Both the position numbers and the translations under genes were made by a program. Positions 1 through 7,965 of a DNA stretch of 64,000 nt are shown here, in pieces (the first letter of the stretch is position 1; the number at the start of each line of letters is the position of its first letter). This DNA is from Algoriphagus sp. TR-M9. GTDB taxonomy: Bacteria > Bacteroidota > Bacteroidia > Cytophagales > Cyclobacteriaceae. The stretch lies in contig NZ_CP115160.1 of assembly GCF_027594545.1 (NCBI RefSeq), positions 3,592,501-3,656,500 on the forward strand, given 5' to 3'. A model generated the notes under the pieces. The model was not told where the DNA came from and made no database searches. It worked only from the letters and a program-made list of their open reading frames with translations.

Positions 1-331
1 CATGACCTGGAGGCGCTACCTCTACTTGCCAGCCTGATACTTTAGTCCCATCCACGGTAGACCTAATGAATACCCCTGAGTTTCCGTTTGCTTCCTGCTT
101 GAATTCCAAAGTGATCTCAAAATCCTTGTAGTGCTCGTCTGTTCCTAAATAGCCATATCCTTTATCTGGACCACTCTCTGAAATCAACAAGCCATCCTCA
201 ACGTACCACTTTTCGGTCCCATAAATAGTCCAACCTGAAAGATCTTTTCCATTAAAGAGCTTTACTTTTTTCTGCGCATGGGCAAAATTCACAGATGCCA
301 ACAAGAGCACCATTACTAATACGTTTTTCAT
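1..331 (-). CDS. DUF1080 (3-keto-disaccharide hydrolase) domain protein, 3' part outside window
   Basis: The gene starts at 331 and runs off the left edge, so only about 110 residues are visible. Residues 1-20 form a Sec signal peptide ending in AHAQ, which predicts a periplasmic or exported protein. The DUF1080 fold begins with VKLFNGKDLSGW and continues with WYVEDGLLIS and NGNSGVFIRS, the usual signature blocks. Members of this family hydrolyse 3-keto-disaccharides or bind glycans; the exact substrate cannot be read from the sequence. A second DUF1080 gene lies just upstream at 484-1248 in the same direction, so the two are probably a paralogous pair. A copy of the dispersed 70-bp repeat sits 23 nt in front of the start codon. 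Confidence 0.9.
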   Translation of the reverse strand, partial: MKNVLVMVLLLASVNFAHAQKKVKLFNGKDLSGWTIYGTEKWYVEDGLLISESGPDKGYGYLGTDEHYKDFEITLEFKQEANGNSGVFIRSTVDGTKVSGWQVEVAPPGH

Positions 332-354
332 GTGTTTATAATTTGTCTTTTAAA

Positions 355-424
355 GGCCATATGGAATCTCGCCTGGGAGATAATCATCCCTCTGTGTGTC
401 GCTTCCGACATGCTCGATTTCATG
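355..424 (-). repeat. Dispersed hairpin repeat, copy 1
   Basis: Seventy bases matching copies at 1289, 21752 and 22406. Read on the minus strand, the core is a GTCG/CGAC hairpin (loop GAAG) enclosed by AATC-GA-GCATG pairing with C(A/C)GGC-GA-GATT; this copy has one mismatch in the outer stem. The end is 23 nt before the ATG at 331. A 31-codon frame beginning MKSSMSEATHRG crosses the repeat and ends in a TGA that overlaps this ATG. The 18-bp sequence ATGTGTTTATAATTTGTC flanks the copy on both sides (330-347 and 422-439). Confidence 0.8.
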
Positions 425-483
425 TGTTTATAATTTGTCATTCAAATTTAATACCTGTCTGCTGGTCTCAGAATGTCCCGATT

Positions 484-1248
484 TTACAGCTTTCTTATCT
501 TTATATTCTTAAACCAAGTTTCAGCTCCGTGGTCCTGAAGAGAAATGAGGCCAGACTTGGCAATAGCATAATCCGGATACTCCTCCCACTTGCCAGAATT
601 CCTGGCAGCGGTCCACGCTTCAGAATAAGGAACAAATTCAACGGTTTTCTTACCATTAAGGTAATAACTCGAGCCTTCCTCTGAGAAAACAATCCTTGAA
701 GTGTTCCATTCCCCAGCAGGTTTTACTGCTCCTTCATAGTCTGGCTCTGTCATCGCATAATCTGCACCAATTGACTGCCACTTTTCCAATGGATCTGGAA
801 ATCCCAGTTGGTCAATCATCTGGTATTCCGGTCCTGTTTCGTAAGGAGCGTCATATTTTGGATCTTCTACCACATGATAGAGCACCCCACTGTTACCACC
901 AGGGGCAATCTTCCATGTCCATTCCATCTCAAACTCCTCAAATTCCATAGGCCCAAAAACAATATCTCCGCCGATATCTCCTCCTTTGCCTAGGGCTTTC
1001 AATGCTCCATCCTCCACAGTCCAGCCATCCGATGGGAAGCTATCCCCGTTAAATGCTCTCCAGCCATCAGTATTGGTGCCGTCAAATAGCAGCATCCAAC
1101 CTTCATTCTTTTCTTCTTCTGTAAGGGTGTTTTCTGCTACCAGGACTTCCTCTACCACTGTTTCTGTCACCGAGTCCTCAGCAGGTTTAGGTCCACAGGA
1201 CCAAGCTAGGGCAAATAAAGCTACCCAGGCATATCTTGCATTTTTCAT
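484..1248 (-). CDS. DUF1080 domain lipoprotein
   Basis: A 254-residue protein. The N-terminus is a lipoprotein signal with lipobox AWSC, so Cys18 would be the lipidated residue. An acidic linker (about 19-48) leads into the DUF1080 domain, seen in WMLLFDGTNTDGW, GGNSGVLYHV, the EYQMID block and a C-terminal LISLQDHG. The family covers 3-keto-disaccharide hydrolases and carbohydrate-binding proteins; in Bacteroidota they often sit on the cell surface or in the periplasm. The start at 1248 is supported by the lipobox. Just upstream there is a 6-codon mini-ORF (ATG at 1265) whose TGA overlaps this ATG, and copy 2 of the dispersed repeat. The exact substrate is not known. Confidence 0.92.
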   Translation of the reverse strand: MKNARYAWVALFALAWSCGPKPAEDSVTETVVEEVLVAENTLTEEEKNEGWMLLFDGTNTDGWRAFNGDSFPSDGWTVEDGALKALGKGGDIGGDIVFGPMEFEEFEMEWTWKIAPGGNSGVLYHVVEDPKYDAPYETGPEYQMIDQLGFPDPLEKWQSIGADYAMTEPDYEGAVKPAGEWNTSRIVFSEEGSSYYLNGKKTVEFVPYSEAWTAARNSGKWEEYPDYAIAKSGLISLQDHGAETWFKNIKIRKL

Positions 1249-1288
1249 AGTATTGTTAGTTTCATCTGTTTATAATATATTTTTAAAA

Positions 1289-1388
1289 GGTCAGATAACC
1301 GGTCCCGTCCGCGGTGGCAGATCGGGAGAATCTCGCATGGTTTGTAATCATCCCAGCGTGTGACGTTTTCCGTCATGCTTGATTCCAA
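1289..1388 (-). repeat. Dispersed hairpin repeat, copy 2 (with ~30-bp insertion)
   Basis: This is the long copy of the family: the 70-bp core is interrupted by about 30 bp of GC-rich, partly palindromic sequence (around CCGCGG) bounded by a repeated CAGAT. On the minus strand the outer stem is the best of all copies, GAATC-AA-GCATG pairing with CATGC-GA-GATTC. The inner hairpin is GACG/CGTC, whereas copies 1 and 4 have GTCG/CGAC, which is a two-sided change that keeps pairing. A one-base insertion breaks the open frame seen in the other copies. The repeat end is again 23 nt before an ATG (1265). Confidence 0.75.
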
Positions 1389-1470
1389 ATTATTTGAATT
1401 CAAAAGTTAATTGATTTTTTTAAGAAAGTAGCTTAGCTAAATAAATTTTTTCACAAGTCCAGAAATCCTC

Positions 1471-2244
1471 TTATCCGCAATCCAGTTTTAAATTTTGGAA
1501 ATACGTGTTGGCTCTCAGCAGCCTGCTACCATACCAAGAGAAGATTTCTCCATCCACAAGTCTGATTCTAGCTCTGGGCAAAAGTGAATGAAAATAATCC
1601 ATATGAATATCCTTAAATGGAAATGGCTCCGAACTGAGCAACAGGTATTCAGGATTCAACTCAGCCATCTCCTTTTCTGACAACTGCGGGTAGCGTGAAG
1701 TGCTGATCAAATTCTCAAATCCAGCAAAGCCCAACATTTCATTTATAAAGGTATCCCTTCCAGCTACCATGATAGGATCCTTCCAAATCAAATAGATAGC
1801 CGTTCCTTTTCTAGGTAAAGGCTTCGTAAAGTCTATTCTCAACTGCCCCGCAATCTTTTCCGCTTTGGTTTCTGCACCAAGCATTTGCCCAAAACACGCT
1901 ATCATCTCCAAGCTATCTTGCAAATTATAGATATCACTCATCCAAACCGGATACTTTCCCATCAACTCTTCCATCCCAGCTTGCTCATTTTCCTCCTTGT
2001 TGCCAATAATCAGATCAGGTTTTAAAGAATCAATCACATCCATACGGTAATTCTTCGTTCCGCCTACAATAGTTTTTGCTTTGCGAAGACCTTCGGGATG
2101 CACACAGAATTTCGTCACTCCGACTATCCTTTCCTCCAAACCTAGATCAACCAATAGCTCAGTCTGCGACGGAACGAGAGAAATAATCCGCTGGGGAGGA
2201 GTAGGAAGTGAAACGCTACGCTTGAGCTGGTCGGTGAAGTGCAT
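1471..2244 (-). CDS. BtuF/TroA-like helical-backbone metal receptor (ABC-type substrate-binding protein)
   Basis: A 257-residue protein of the helical-backbone metal-receptor superfamily, which includes cobalamin (BtuF) and Fe-siderophore binding proteins. The characteristic start RIISLVPSQTELLVDLGL and the VVGGTKNYRMDVIDSLKPDLII-type block are present, as are the C-terminal helices of the second lobe. No signal peptide or lipobox is visible: the protein begins MHFTDQLKRSVSLP. It may therefore be cytoplasmic or exported by another route. No ABC permease or ATPase gene is adjacent. Cobinamide or cobalamin handling is a guess from the family only. The hairpin at 2273-2291 separates it from the upstream aminopeptidase gene. 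Confidence 0.8.
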   Translation of the reverse strand: MHFTDQLKRSVSLPTPPQRIISLVPSQTELLVDLGLEERIVGVTKFCVHPEGLRKAKTIVGGTKNYRMDVIDSLKPDLIIGNKEENEQAGMEELMGKYPVWMSDIYNLQDSLEMIACFGQMLGAETKAEKIAGQLRIDFTKPLPRKGTAIYLIWKDPIMVAGRDTFINEMLGFAGFENLISTSRYPQLSEKEMAELNPEYLLLSSEPFPFKDIHMDYFHSLLPRARIRLVDGEIFSWYGSRLLRANTYFQNLKLDCG

Positions 2245-2272
2245 TTTTAGTCAACTGTCGACGATCGACGGA

Positions 2273-2291
2273 CCACAGCTGTAGGCTGTGG
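2273..2291. repeat. Short hairpin between two minus-strand genes
   Basis: CCACAGC-TGTAG-GCTGTGG gives a perfect 7-bp stem with a 5-base loop, in a stretch rich in small palindromes (2250-2307). There is no U-tract, so a terminator role is not supported. Confidence 0.5.
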
Positions 2292-2307
2292 ACCGCGGAC
2301 TGTGGAC

Positions 2308-3384
2308 TTATTTTATATACCTGAAGTCAAAAGTCGGACCAAAATCCACCAAGAACTCATACATCAAATTGATCACTTGCTCGATGTCATCTTTGCTGGC
2401 AGTCTCGACTGTAGTATGCATGTATTTTAATGGAAGTGAAATCAATGCTGATGGCACGCCCTCATTTGAATAGGCAAAAGCATCTGTATCCGTTCCAGTT
2501 CCTCTGGATGCAGTTGCTCTCTGAAATGGAATGTCGTTCTTTTTCGCTGTCGCAATTATCAAATCAAGTAACTTCTTATGAACTGAAGCACCGACTGGCA
2601 ATACGGGACCTTTGCCCGCAGTAAAATCCCCACTGGTCACCTTATTATATAAAGGTGCTGTAGTATCATGACAAACATCTGTGATAATAGCCGCATTAGG
2701 CTTGATGTTAGCAGCGATCATCTGCGCTCCACGAAGGCCAATTTCCTCTTGCACGGCATTTACTATATAGAGTCCAAAAGGAAGTTTCTTCTTATTCTCT
2801 TTGATTTTCCTAGCAACCTGGGCTATCATGTAACCCCCGATTCTATTATCCAGTGCTCTTCCCGAATAAAACTTGCCATTCAACTCGGTCAATTCATCCT
2901 TGAATGTGATCACACATCCCACGTGAATTCCCATTTCTTCTACTTCTTCTTTGGATCTGGCTCCCACGTCGATAAAGATATTGTCCAAAGTAGGCGCATC
3001 TTCTTTTCCGTCCTTTCTTACATGAATTGCCGGCCAGCCAAAAACTCCTGGTAGAACACCCTTATCTGTATGAATATTTACCCGCATGGATGGAGCGATC
3101 ATATGATCCGAACCACCATTGCGACGCACATAGATATAGCCATCTTCTTTGATGTAATTCACAAACCAGCTGATCTCATCCGCATGCGCTTCAATCACGA
3201 CCTTATATTCTGCCTTCGGATTAATGACCGCTACAGCCGTTCCATAGTTGTCGGTGAAATAATCATCTGCAAAAGGTTTGATGTAATCCAGCCAAATCTG
3301 CTGACCAGATGCTTCGAAGCCGGTTGGCGAAGCGTTGTTGAGGTAGTTATATAGGAATTGTTTTTCTGTTGGTTCTTTTGTCAT
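2308..3384 (-). CDS. M42 family metallo-aminopeptidase
   Basis: A 358-residue cobalt/zinc-dependent aminopeptidase of the glutamyl aminopeptidase/FrvX/endoglucanase-M family. The metal and catalytic residues are visible: His67 in EAHADE, Asp179 in ALDNR, the Glu213-Glu214 pair in QEEIGLRG, Asp236 in TDVCHD and His323 in KYMHTT. The enzyme is cytoplasmic and trims peptides. The frame is open for another 15 codons upstream (to 3429), but family proteins begin near the chosen Met (MTKEPTEKQFLYNYL), and the extra residues come from low-complexity intergenic sequence. It lies in a minus-strand run, but its spacing to the neighbours does not suggest a tight operon. Confidence 0.93.
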   Translation of the reverse strand: MTKEPTEKQFLYNYLNNASPTGFEASGQQIWLDYIKPFADDYFTDNYGTAVAVINPKAEYKVVIEAHADEISWFVNYIKEDGYIYVRRNGGSDHMIAPSMRVNIHTDKGVLPGVFGWPAIHVRKDGKEDAPTLDNIFIDVGARSKEEVEEMGIHVGCVITFKDELTELNGKFYSGRALDNRIGGYMIAQVARKIKENKKKLPFGLYIVNAVQEEIGLRGAQMIAANIKPNAAIITDVCHDTTAPLYNKVTSGDFTAGKGPVLPVGASVHKKLLDLIIATAKKNDIPFQRATASRGTGTDTDAFAYSNEGVPSALISLPLKYMHTTVETASKDDIEQVINLMYEFLVDFGPTFDFRYIK

Positions 3385-3436
3385 TTCATATTTGTTATTA
3401 CAGACCATAGTTTTTAGTCCATAGCCCATAGAAGGT

Positions 3437-3795
3437 TTAATTTGAGAACAATTTATTTTTTAAAGATTGAATCATTTTTACAGTTCTTCGGATTGTGTAT
3501 AGGTTGACTGAAATACCTCTTCTAAAATATACCCCCTCCTCCTTGCGATAAATAGAGCCGAGACAACTTCAACGATAGAACGGATTGAGTAATTTAAAAA
3601 CCTTTTGTATTCCAGATTGGATTGGCTAGTGCTTCCTTCAGCAATATTCAATGCTACAGAGTCTGCAGCTCTTCTCATTTGCGAAATTAAATTAAACCGC
3701 TCCTCATTAGGGAAATCTTTGGTGATAACAAATATCACCTCGTTAAGATCCATTGCTTTTTGCCAAACTATTAATTTTTCAAACTTGAAAGCCAT
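3437..3795 (-). pseudogene. Four-helix-bundle (S23/IVP-like) protein with frameshifted C-terminus
   Basis: The intact frame covers 3478-3795 (105 residues) and matches the four-helix-bundle family, also called 23S rRNA intervening-sequence protein: KFEKLIVWQKAMDLNE, QMRRAADSVALNIAEGS, YSIRSIVEVVSALFIARRRGYI. Family members are usually about 115-125 residues. Directly after the stop the next frame continues KMIQSLKNKLFSN and stops at 3437, which looks like the expected last helix. A single missing base near 3478-3482 would explain this. The protein could still fold without the tail, so it may be functional; a sequencing error is also possible. No cellular role is established for free-standing members. 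Confidence 0.75.
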
Positions 3796-3844
3796 AACTC
3801 CTATTTAGGGTAAAACTATGGGCTATTGTCTAGTAGCTATTAAC

Positions 3845-5422
3845 TCACAAGGGTATATTCCCGTGCTTCTTCCTCGGAATCTTATCCACTTTGTTTTCTA
3901 GCATTTTGAAAGCTTTGATGAGTTTGAGGCGAGTTTCAGATGGCATAATGACTTCATCAATAAAGCCTCTGTGTGCAGCACGATATGGATTGGCAAACTT
4001 AGCCGTGTATTCATCCACTTTTTCCTGAAGCTTAGCCTCTGGATCTTCAGCTTCCGCAATCTCTTTTTTGAAAATAATCTCGGAAGCTCCTTTTGCTCCC
4101 ATCACAGCGATTTCTGCTGTTGGCCAGGCAAAGTTTAGATCAGCTCCGATATGCTTGGAATTCATTACATCATAGGCTCCTCCGTAGGCTTTCCGCGTGA
4201 TCACAGTAATTCTTGGAACTGTTGCCTCCGAAAATGCATAGAGCACTTTGGCTCCATTGACGATAATTCCATTCCACTCTTGATCTGTTCCTGGCAAGAA
4301 GCCCGGAACATCAACTAATACTAAAATTGGAACATTAAAGCTATCGCAGGTCCGCACGAAACGGGCAGCTTTCACCGAAGCATCATTATCCAAAACACCT
4401 GCCATGGACTGCGGTTGATTTCCTACCACTCCTATGCTTCTACCAGCTATTCTCGCAAAACCAACCACGATATTGTCTGCGAAATCTTCATGCACCTCCA
4501 AAAAAGAATCCTCATCCACAATCCCTTTCACAACATCACGTATATCATACGGTTGATTGGGGTTTTCGGGAATCAAGCTATCCAACTCCTTTCGGCTTTC
4601 ATCTTCCAATAGCTCATAAGGATAAACCGGAGCAATTTCCTCACAATTCTGAGGCATATAACCCAGGATTTTTTTGATATGCTGTATGCATTCCAGTTCA
4701 TTTGCGCAAGCGAAATGAGTCACACCACTTTTCGTACTATGCGCAGATGCACCTCCAAGTTCCTCAGCCGTGACATTTTCCTGTGTCACAGTTTTTACCA
4801 CATTGGGTCCAGTGACAAACATGTAAGAGGTGTTTTCCACCATTAATATAAAGTCAGTGATAGCCGGTGAATAAACTGCACCTCCAGCACAAGGGCCCAT
4901 GATCGCAGAAATTTGCGGTACGACTCCTGAGGCAAGGGTATTTCTGTAAAAAATATCGGCGTAACCACCGAGCGAATTAACTCCTTCTTGTATTCTCGCT
5001 CCGCCAGAATCATTCAACCCGACTACTGGAGCGCCATTTTTCATGGCCATATCCATGATTTTGCAAATTTTCTCGGCATGAGTTTCAGAAAGCGAACCTC
5101 CAAAAACAGTAAAGTCCTGTGAAAAGACATAGACTAACCTGCCATTCACCTCTCCATATCCAGTGACCACACCATCTCCCAGGTAATGCTCTTTATCCAG
5201 ACCAAAGTCCTTTGCACGGTGCATCACGAATTTGTCAATTTCCTGAAAAGTCCCCTCATCCATCAGCAATTCTACCCGCTCGCGGGCCGTTAGCTTGCCT
5301 TTTTTATGCTGGGCTTCTATTCGCTTTTCTCCTCCACCCAGGAGTGCCTCTGCATTCTTCCTTTGCAGGGTTTTTATTTTATCGGCTATAATCGGGTCAT
5401 TGGGTTTATCCTGTTCGCTCAT
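3845..5422 (-). CDS. pccB: Acyl-CoA carboxylase carboxyltransferase (beta) subunit, propionyl-CoA type
   Basis: A 525-residue biotin-dependent carboxyltransferase that moves CO2 from carboxybiotin to an acyl-CoA, probably propionyl-CoA. Two crotonase-like halves are present. The first has [19 protein letters not shown] near the N-terminus, [23 protein letters not shown], and the oxyanion-hole GGARIQEGV. The second has [14 protein letters not shown] and the [11 protein letters not shown] block. The start at 5422 (MSEQDKPND) is preferred over the longer frame to 5497, because a perfect -7 box (5444-5451) lies inside that extension. The biotin-carrier/carboxylase alpha subunit is not adjacent. 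Length and motifs fit PccB/MmdA; decarboxylase use cannot be excluded. Confidence 0.93.
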   Translation of the reverse strand: MSEQDKPNDPIIADKIKTLQRKNAEALLGGGEKRIEAQHKKGKLTARERVELLMDEGTFQEIDKFVMHRAKDFGLDKEHYLGDGVVTGYGEVNGRLVYVFSQDFTVFGGSLSETHAEKICKIMDMAMKNGAPVVGLNDSGGARIQEGVNSLGGYADIFYRNTLASGVVPQISAIMGPCAGGAVYSPAITDFILMVENTSYMFVTGPNVVKTVTQENVTAEELGGASAHSTKSGVTHFACANELECIQHIKKILGYMPQNCEEIAPVYPYELLEDESRKELDSLIPENPNQPYDIRDVVKGIVDEDSFLEVHEDFADNIVVGFARIAGRSIGVVGNQPQSMAGVLDNDASVKAARFVRTCDSFNVPILVLVDVPGFLPGTDQEWNGIIVNGAKVLYAFSEATVPRITVITRKAYGGAYDVMNSKHIGADLNFAWPTAEIAVMGAKGASEIIFKKEIAEAEDPEAKLQEKVDEYTAKFANPYRAAHRGFIDEVIMPSETRLKLIKAFKMLENKVDKIPRKKHGNIPL

Positions 5423-5443
5423 GAAATCGTTTTTAGAGTATTC

Positions 5444-5451
5444 CAAATATA
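5444..5451 (-). promoter_or_regulatory. Bacteroidota -7 box (TATATTTG) for pccB
   Basis: A perfect TAnnTTTG on the minus strand, with a T-rich -33 candidate 18 nt upstream. Transcription would start near 5437, leaving a leader of about 15 nt before the ATG at 5422, and would exclude the upstream in-frame ATG at 5497. Confidence 0.6.
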
Positions 5452-5671
5452 GCAGGCTTTTGCTGCTATGGAAAAATCTTCCCGGATGAATGAACAATCA
5501 GGGTATTAGCCTACCAAAACAAAGGGCCGGTTTAGTAAATAAAACCAAAGGGCACATTTCATTCGTACCTGATTTCATGCACCTTGTAAAATTCAATCAA
5601 TTAAAGCCCCTTCAAAAAGCGCTCATTTCGAATAACTTTCTATATTCGCCCATCCAAAAAATCGGCAAGCT

Positions 5672-6613
5672 ATGAGTACCCGGAAAACGGCGGTAATTGA
5701 CATGGGCACCAATACATTTCATTTGCTATTGGTAGAACTTGACGGAACAAGCTTCAAAACTATTTACAAGGAAAAAATCCCTGTGAAGCTGGGAAAAGGC
5801 GGCATTAACCAAAACACACTTGCCAAGGATGCTTTGAAAAGAGCCTATCATACCCTTAGACATTTCAAAAACCTGATCGATGCTGAGCACATAGATCAGG
5901 TTTTTGCTTTTGCGACCAGTGCTGTTCGCAATGCTGCCAATGGTGCAGAGTTTGTCCATACTGTAAAGGACAGCATAGGTATTGCTATTCAGGTGCTTTC
6001 TGGCACTGAGGAAGCCCAGATGATCTATGAAGGAATTCGACTTTCCGGATCATTGAATGGACAGACTGAGTTGATGATGGATATAGGAGGCGGTTCGGTA
6101 GAATTTATCATTGGTAATAGCCAGCAATCACTTTGGAAGCAAAGTTTTGAAATTGGGGGGCAGCGTCTCCTGGAATTGTTTCATCACCATGACCCCATTC
6201 TGCCTGAAGAAATAGATAAACTGGAGGGCTATCTTGAAGAAAAGCTACAACCACTTATCGAGGCAATAGCACGGTTCAGACCAACAGGACTAGTCGGAGC
6301 ATCAGGTACTTTTGACACTTTGACGGATATTTATTTTGAGTCCATGCTGCAGTGCAAACTGACGGGACACCATGTATTTGAGCTTCCTGTTGAAGAATTT
6401 GAAGAGATTCACCGTGAGCTCGTCACCAAAAATAAAGAAGAGCGACTGGTAATACCTGGCATGATCCCTATGCGCGTGGACATGATCGTAGTGGCCTCAA
6501 GTCTGATTGAATTTATCCTGAGGTATATGAAAGTGGACTATATCACCTGCTCGCATTATGCGCTGAAAGAGGGAGCTATTGCCACGCTTTTGAATCAGGA
6601 GCAAACTGCCTGA
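5672..6613 (+). CDS. Ppx/GppA family exopolyphosphatase/pppGpp phosphatase
   Basis: A 313-residue member of the sugar kinase/actin-like phosphatase superfamily that degrades polyphosphate or pppGpp. The phosphate-1 loop AVIDMGTNTFHLLLVE (residues 7-22) and phosphate-2 loop LMMDIGGGSVEFIIG (about 135-149) are clear. The protein has the ~310-residue core only, without the C-terminal HD-like domain found in long E. coli-type enzymes, as is usual in Bacteroidota. It is divergent from pccB; a TATATTCG at 5641-5648 is a weak -7 candidate. Whether polyP or pppGpp is the substrate cannot be told from sequence. Confidence 0.92.
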   Translation: MSTRKTAVIDMGTNTFHLLLVELDGTSFKTIYKEKIPVKLGKGGINQNTLAKDALKRAYHTLRHFKNLIDAEHIDQVFAFATSAVRNAANGAEFVHTVKDSIGIAIQVLSGTEEAQMIYEGIRLSGSLNGQTELMMDIGGGSVEFIIGNSQQSLWKQSFEIGGQRLLELFHHHDPILPEEIDKLEGYLEEKLQPLIEAIARFRPTGLVGASGTFDTLTDIYFESMLQCKLTGHHVFELPVEEFEEIHRELVTKNKEERLVIPGMIPMRVDMIVVASSLIEFILRYMKVDYITCSHYALKEGAIATLLNQEQTA

Positions 6614-6639
6614 GTTCCTTTCCAAAAAATTTCCTTTCT

Positions 6640-6647
6640 TATCTTTG
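6640..6647 (+). promoter_or_regulatory. Bacteroidota -7 box (TATCTTTG) for the Ldh-family gene
   Basis: A perfect TAnnTTTG, 34 nt upstream of the ATG at 6682, immediately after the phosphatase stop. The predicted transcription start is near 6654. A T-rich -33 candidate lies around 6618-6623. Confidence 0.6.
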
Positions 6648-6681
6648 GCCAAAACCTATCGGCTGTACTAACCGCATTGTT

Positions 6682-7752
6682 ATGAATTATTCTTATAAAC
6701 AACTTCACACGTTTACTCTAAGCATGCTTTCGAAAATCGGCTGTCCGGCAGATCAGGCGAAAACAGCAGCCGATGTTTTGCTATCGGCAGATCTGAGAGG
6801 AGTGGATAGTCATGGTGTGGCGAGGCTTTCTGGCTACGTGCGCTTGTGGGAGAAAGGGAGAATTAATGCTACGCCAAATGTCCGGGTAGTCCACGAAACC
6901 CCATCCACAGCTGTAGTCGATGGAGATGGCGGCTTAGGTTTGGTCGTAGCTCCTTACGCGATGAAAGTGGCCATAGAAAAAGCAAAGATTGCTGGTACAG
7001 GTTGGGTTTCTGTCAAAAACTCGAATCACTACGGCATTGCAGGCTATCATGCTATGCAGGCTTTGGATCATGATATGATCGGTATTTCACTGACCAATGC
7101 CAGTCCGCTAGTCGCCCCTACTTTTTCGCAGGAAAGGCTTTTGGGTACAAATCCAATTTCGGTGGCTATTCCAGCAAAGGAACAGCCTGCATTCGTCGCT
7201 GATATGGCGACCACAACCGCTGCAAATGGGAAACTGGAAATCCTTCAAAGAAAAGGGATGGATACGCCAACAGGCTGGGTGCAGGACAAAGAAGGGAATC
7301 CAACCACTTCGGCTAATGGAGTAAAAGATGGTGGAGCTTTACTTCCGCTGGGTGGAGACCGAGAGCATGGTTCTCACAAAGGTTATGCCTTGGGTTCAAT
7401 TGTAGACATTTTCTCAGCTGTGCTTTCCGGCGCCAACTATGGACCATGGGTTCCACCCTTTGTTGCTTTCTTAGAGCCAGATCCAAATCCGGTGGGAGAA
7501 GGAATTGGTCACTTCTTTGGAGCAATGCGCGTAGATGCTTTCCGTCCAGCAGATGAATTCAAAGCCCATATGGATAACTGGATCACCCGATTCCGTGCTG
7601 CAAAACCAACTCCCGGAAATGAAAAGGTATTGATCCCAGGTGACCCTGAGCGGGAATTGGAAGCTACCAGAATGAAAGATGGAATACCATTGCTGGATCC
7701 AGTAGTGAAGGACTTGACTGCATTGGGAGAGCGATTTGGGGTGAAGTTTTAG
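6682..7752 (+). CDS. Ldh family oxidoreductase (malate/L-lactate/ureidoglycolate dehydrogenase type)
   Basis: A 356-residue NAD(P)-dependent dehydrogenase of the LDH2/MDH2 family, unrelated to classical Rossmann lactate dehydrogenases. Family marks are the N-terminal helical domain with SADLRGVDSHGVARLSGYV, the NSNHYGIAGYHAM block carrying the catalytic His, GTNPISVAIPA, and DMATTTAANGKLE. Substrates in this family include malate, L-lactate, ureidoglycolate and sulfolactate, so the true one is open. The gene has its own -7 box, is monocistronic by spacing, and is followed by the 36-bp repeat pair. Confidence 0.92.
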   Translation: MNYSYKQLHTFTLSMLSKIGCPADQAKTAADVLLSADLRGVDSHGVARLSGYVRLWEKGRINATPNVRVVHETPSTAVVDGDGGLGLVVAPYAMKVAIEKAKIAGTGWVSVKNSNHYGIAGYHAMQALDHDMIGISLTNASPLVAPTFSQERLLGTNPISVAIPAKEQPAFVADMATTTAANGKLEILQRKGMDTPTGWVQDKEGNPTTSANGVKDGGALLPLGGDREHGSHKGYALGSIVDIFSAVLSGANYGPWVPPFVAFLEPDPNPVGEGIGHFFGAMRVDAFRPADEFKAHMDNWITRFRAAKPTPGNEKVLIPGDPERELEATRMKDGIPLLDPVVKDLTALGERFGVKF

Positions 7753-7760
7753 GAATGTGG

Positions 7761-7868
7761 GATGTAGAGTGTCGGGTGACCGATGCATGTCTCCCACCCC
7801 GATTGATCTGTTTTTTAGACCAGCAAATTGCTGATGTAGGGTGTCGGGTGACCGATGCATGTCACCCA
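7761..7868. repeat. Pair of 36-bp direct repeats with internal hairpin
   Basis: The unit starting GATGTAG(A/G)GTGTCGGGTGAC occurs at 7761-7796 and 7833-7868 with only two mismatches, separated by 36 bp. The second unit holds a perfect dyad, GGGTGAC-CGATGCAT-GTCACCC; the first has one T/T mismatch in it. The pair lies between the Ldh-family gene and the small membrane protein gene. No cas gene is present in the window, so I treat it as an intergenic repeat. Confidence 0.75.
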
Positions 7869-7965
7869 CTCTTATGAGCGAATTAGAGATGGAGTAAAAA
7901 AGAGAATGGAGATAGGGAGTGATATACATACGATCTTTTAAAATATCTTTTTTTAACTTTATCAC

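Noticed and set aside
501..1363. Long open frames antisense to the DUF1080 lipoprotein gene
   Set aside because: They have no recognisable domains and lie entirely opposite a well-supported gene; treated as shadows.
1471..2244. Complete cobalamin/iron ABC importer
   Set aside because: Only the binding-protein-like gene is present; no permease or ATPase lies next to it, and it has no signal peptide.
5423..5497. N-terminal extension of the carboxyltransferase
   Set aside because: The extension runs through a perfect -7 box (5444-5451) and has no similarity to the family.
7761..7868. Possible two-repeat CRISPR array
   Set aside because: Only two units, no cas gene in 64 kb, and the unit carries a long dyad and resembles an ordinary intergenic repeat. 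Not called as CRISPR.
7761..7965. Minus-strand frame with repeated VGDMHRSPDTLH
   Set aside because: The repetition comes from the 36-bp DNA repeat and the frame runs antisense into the Ldh-family gene; not a gene.
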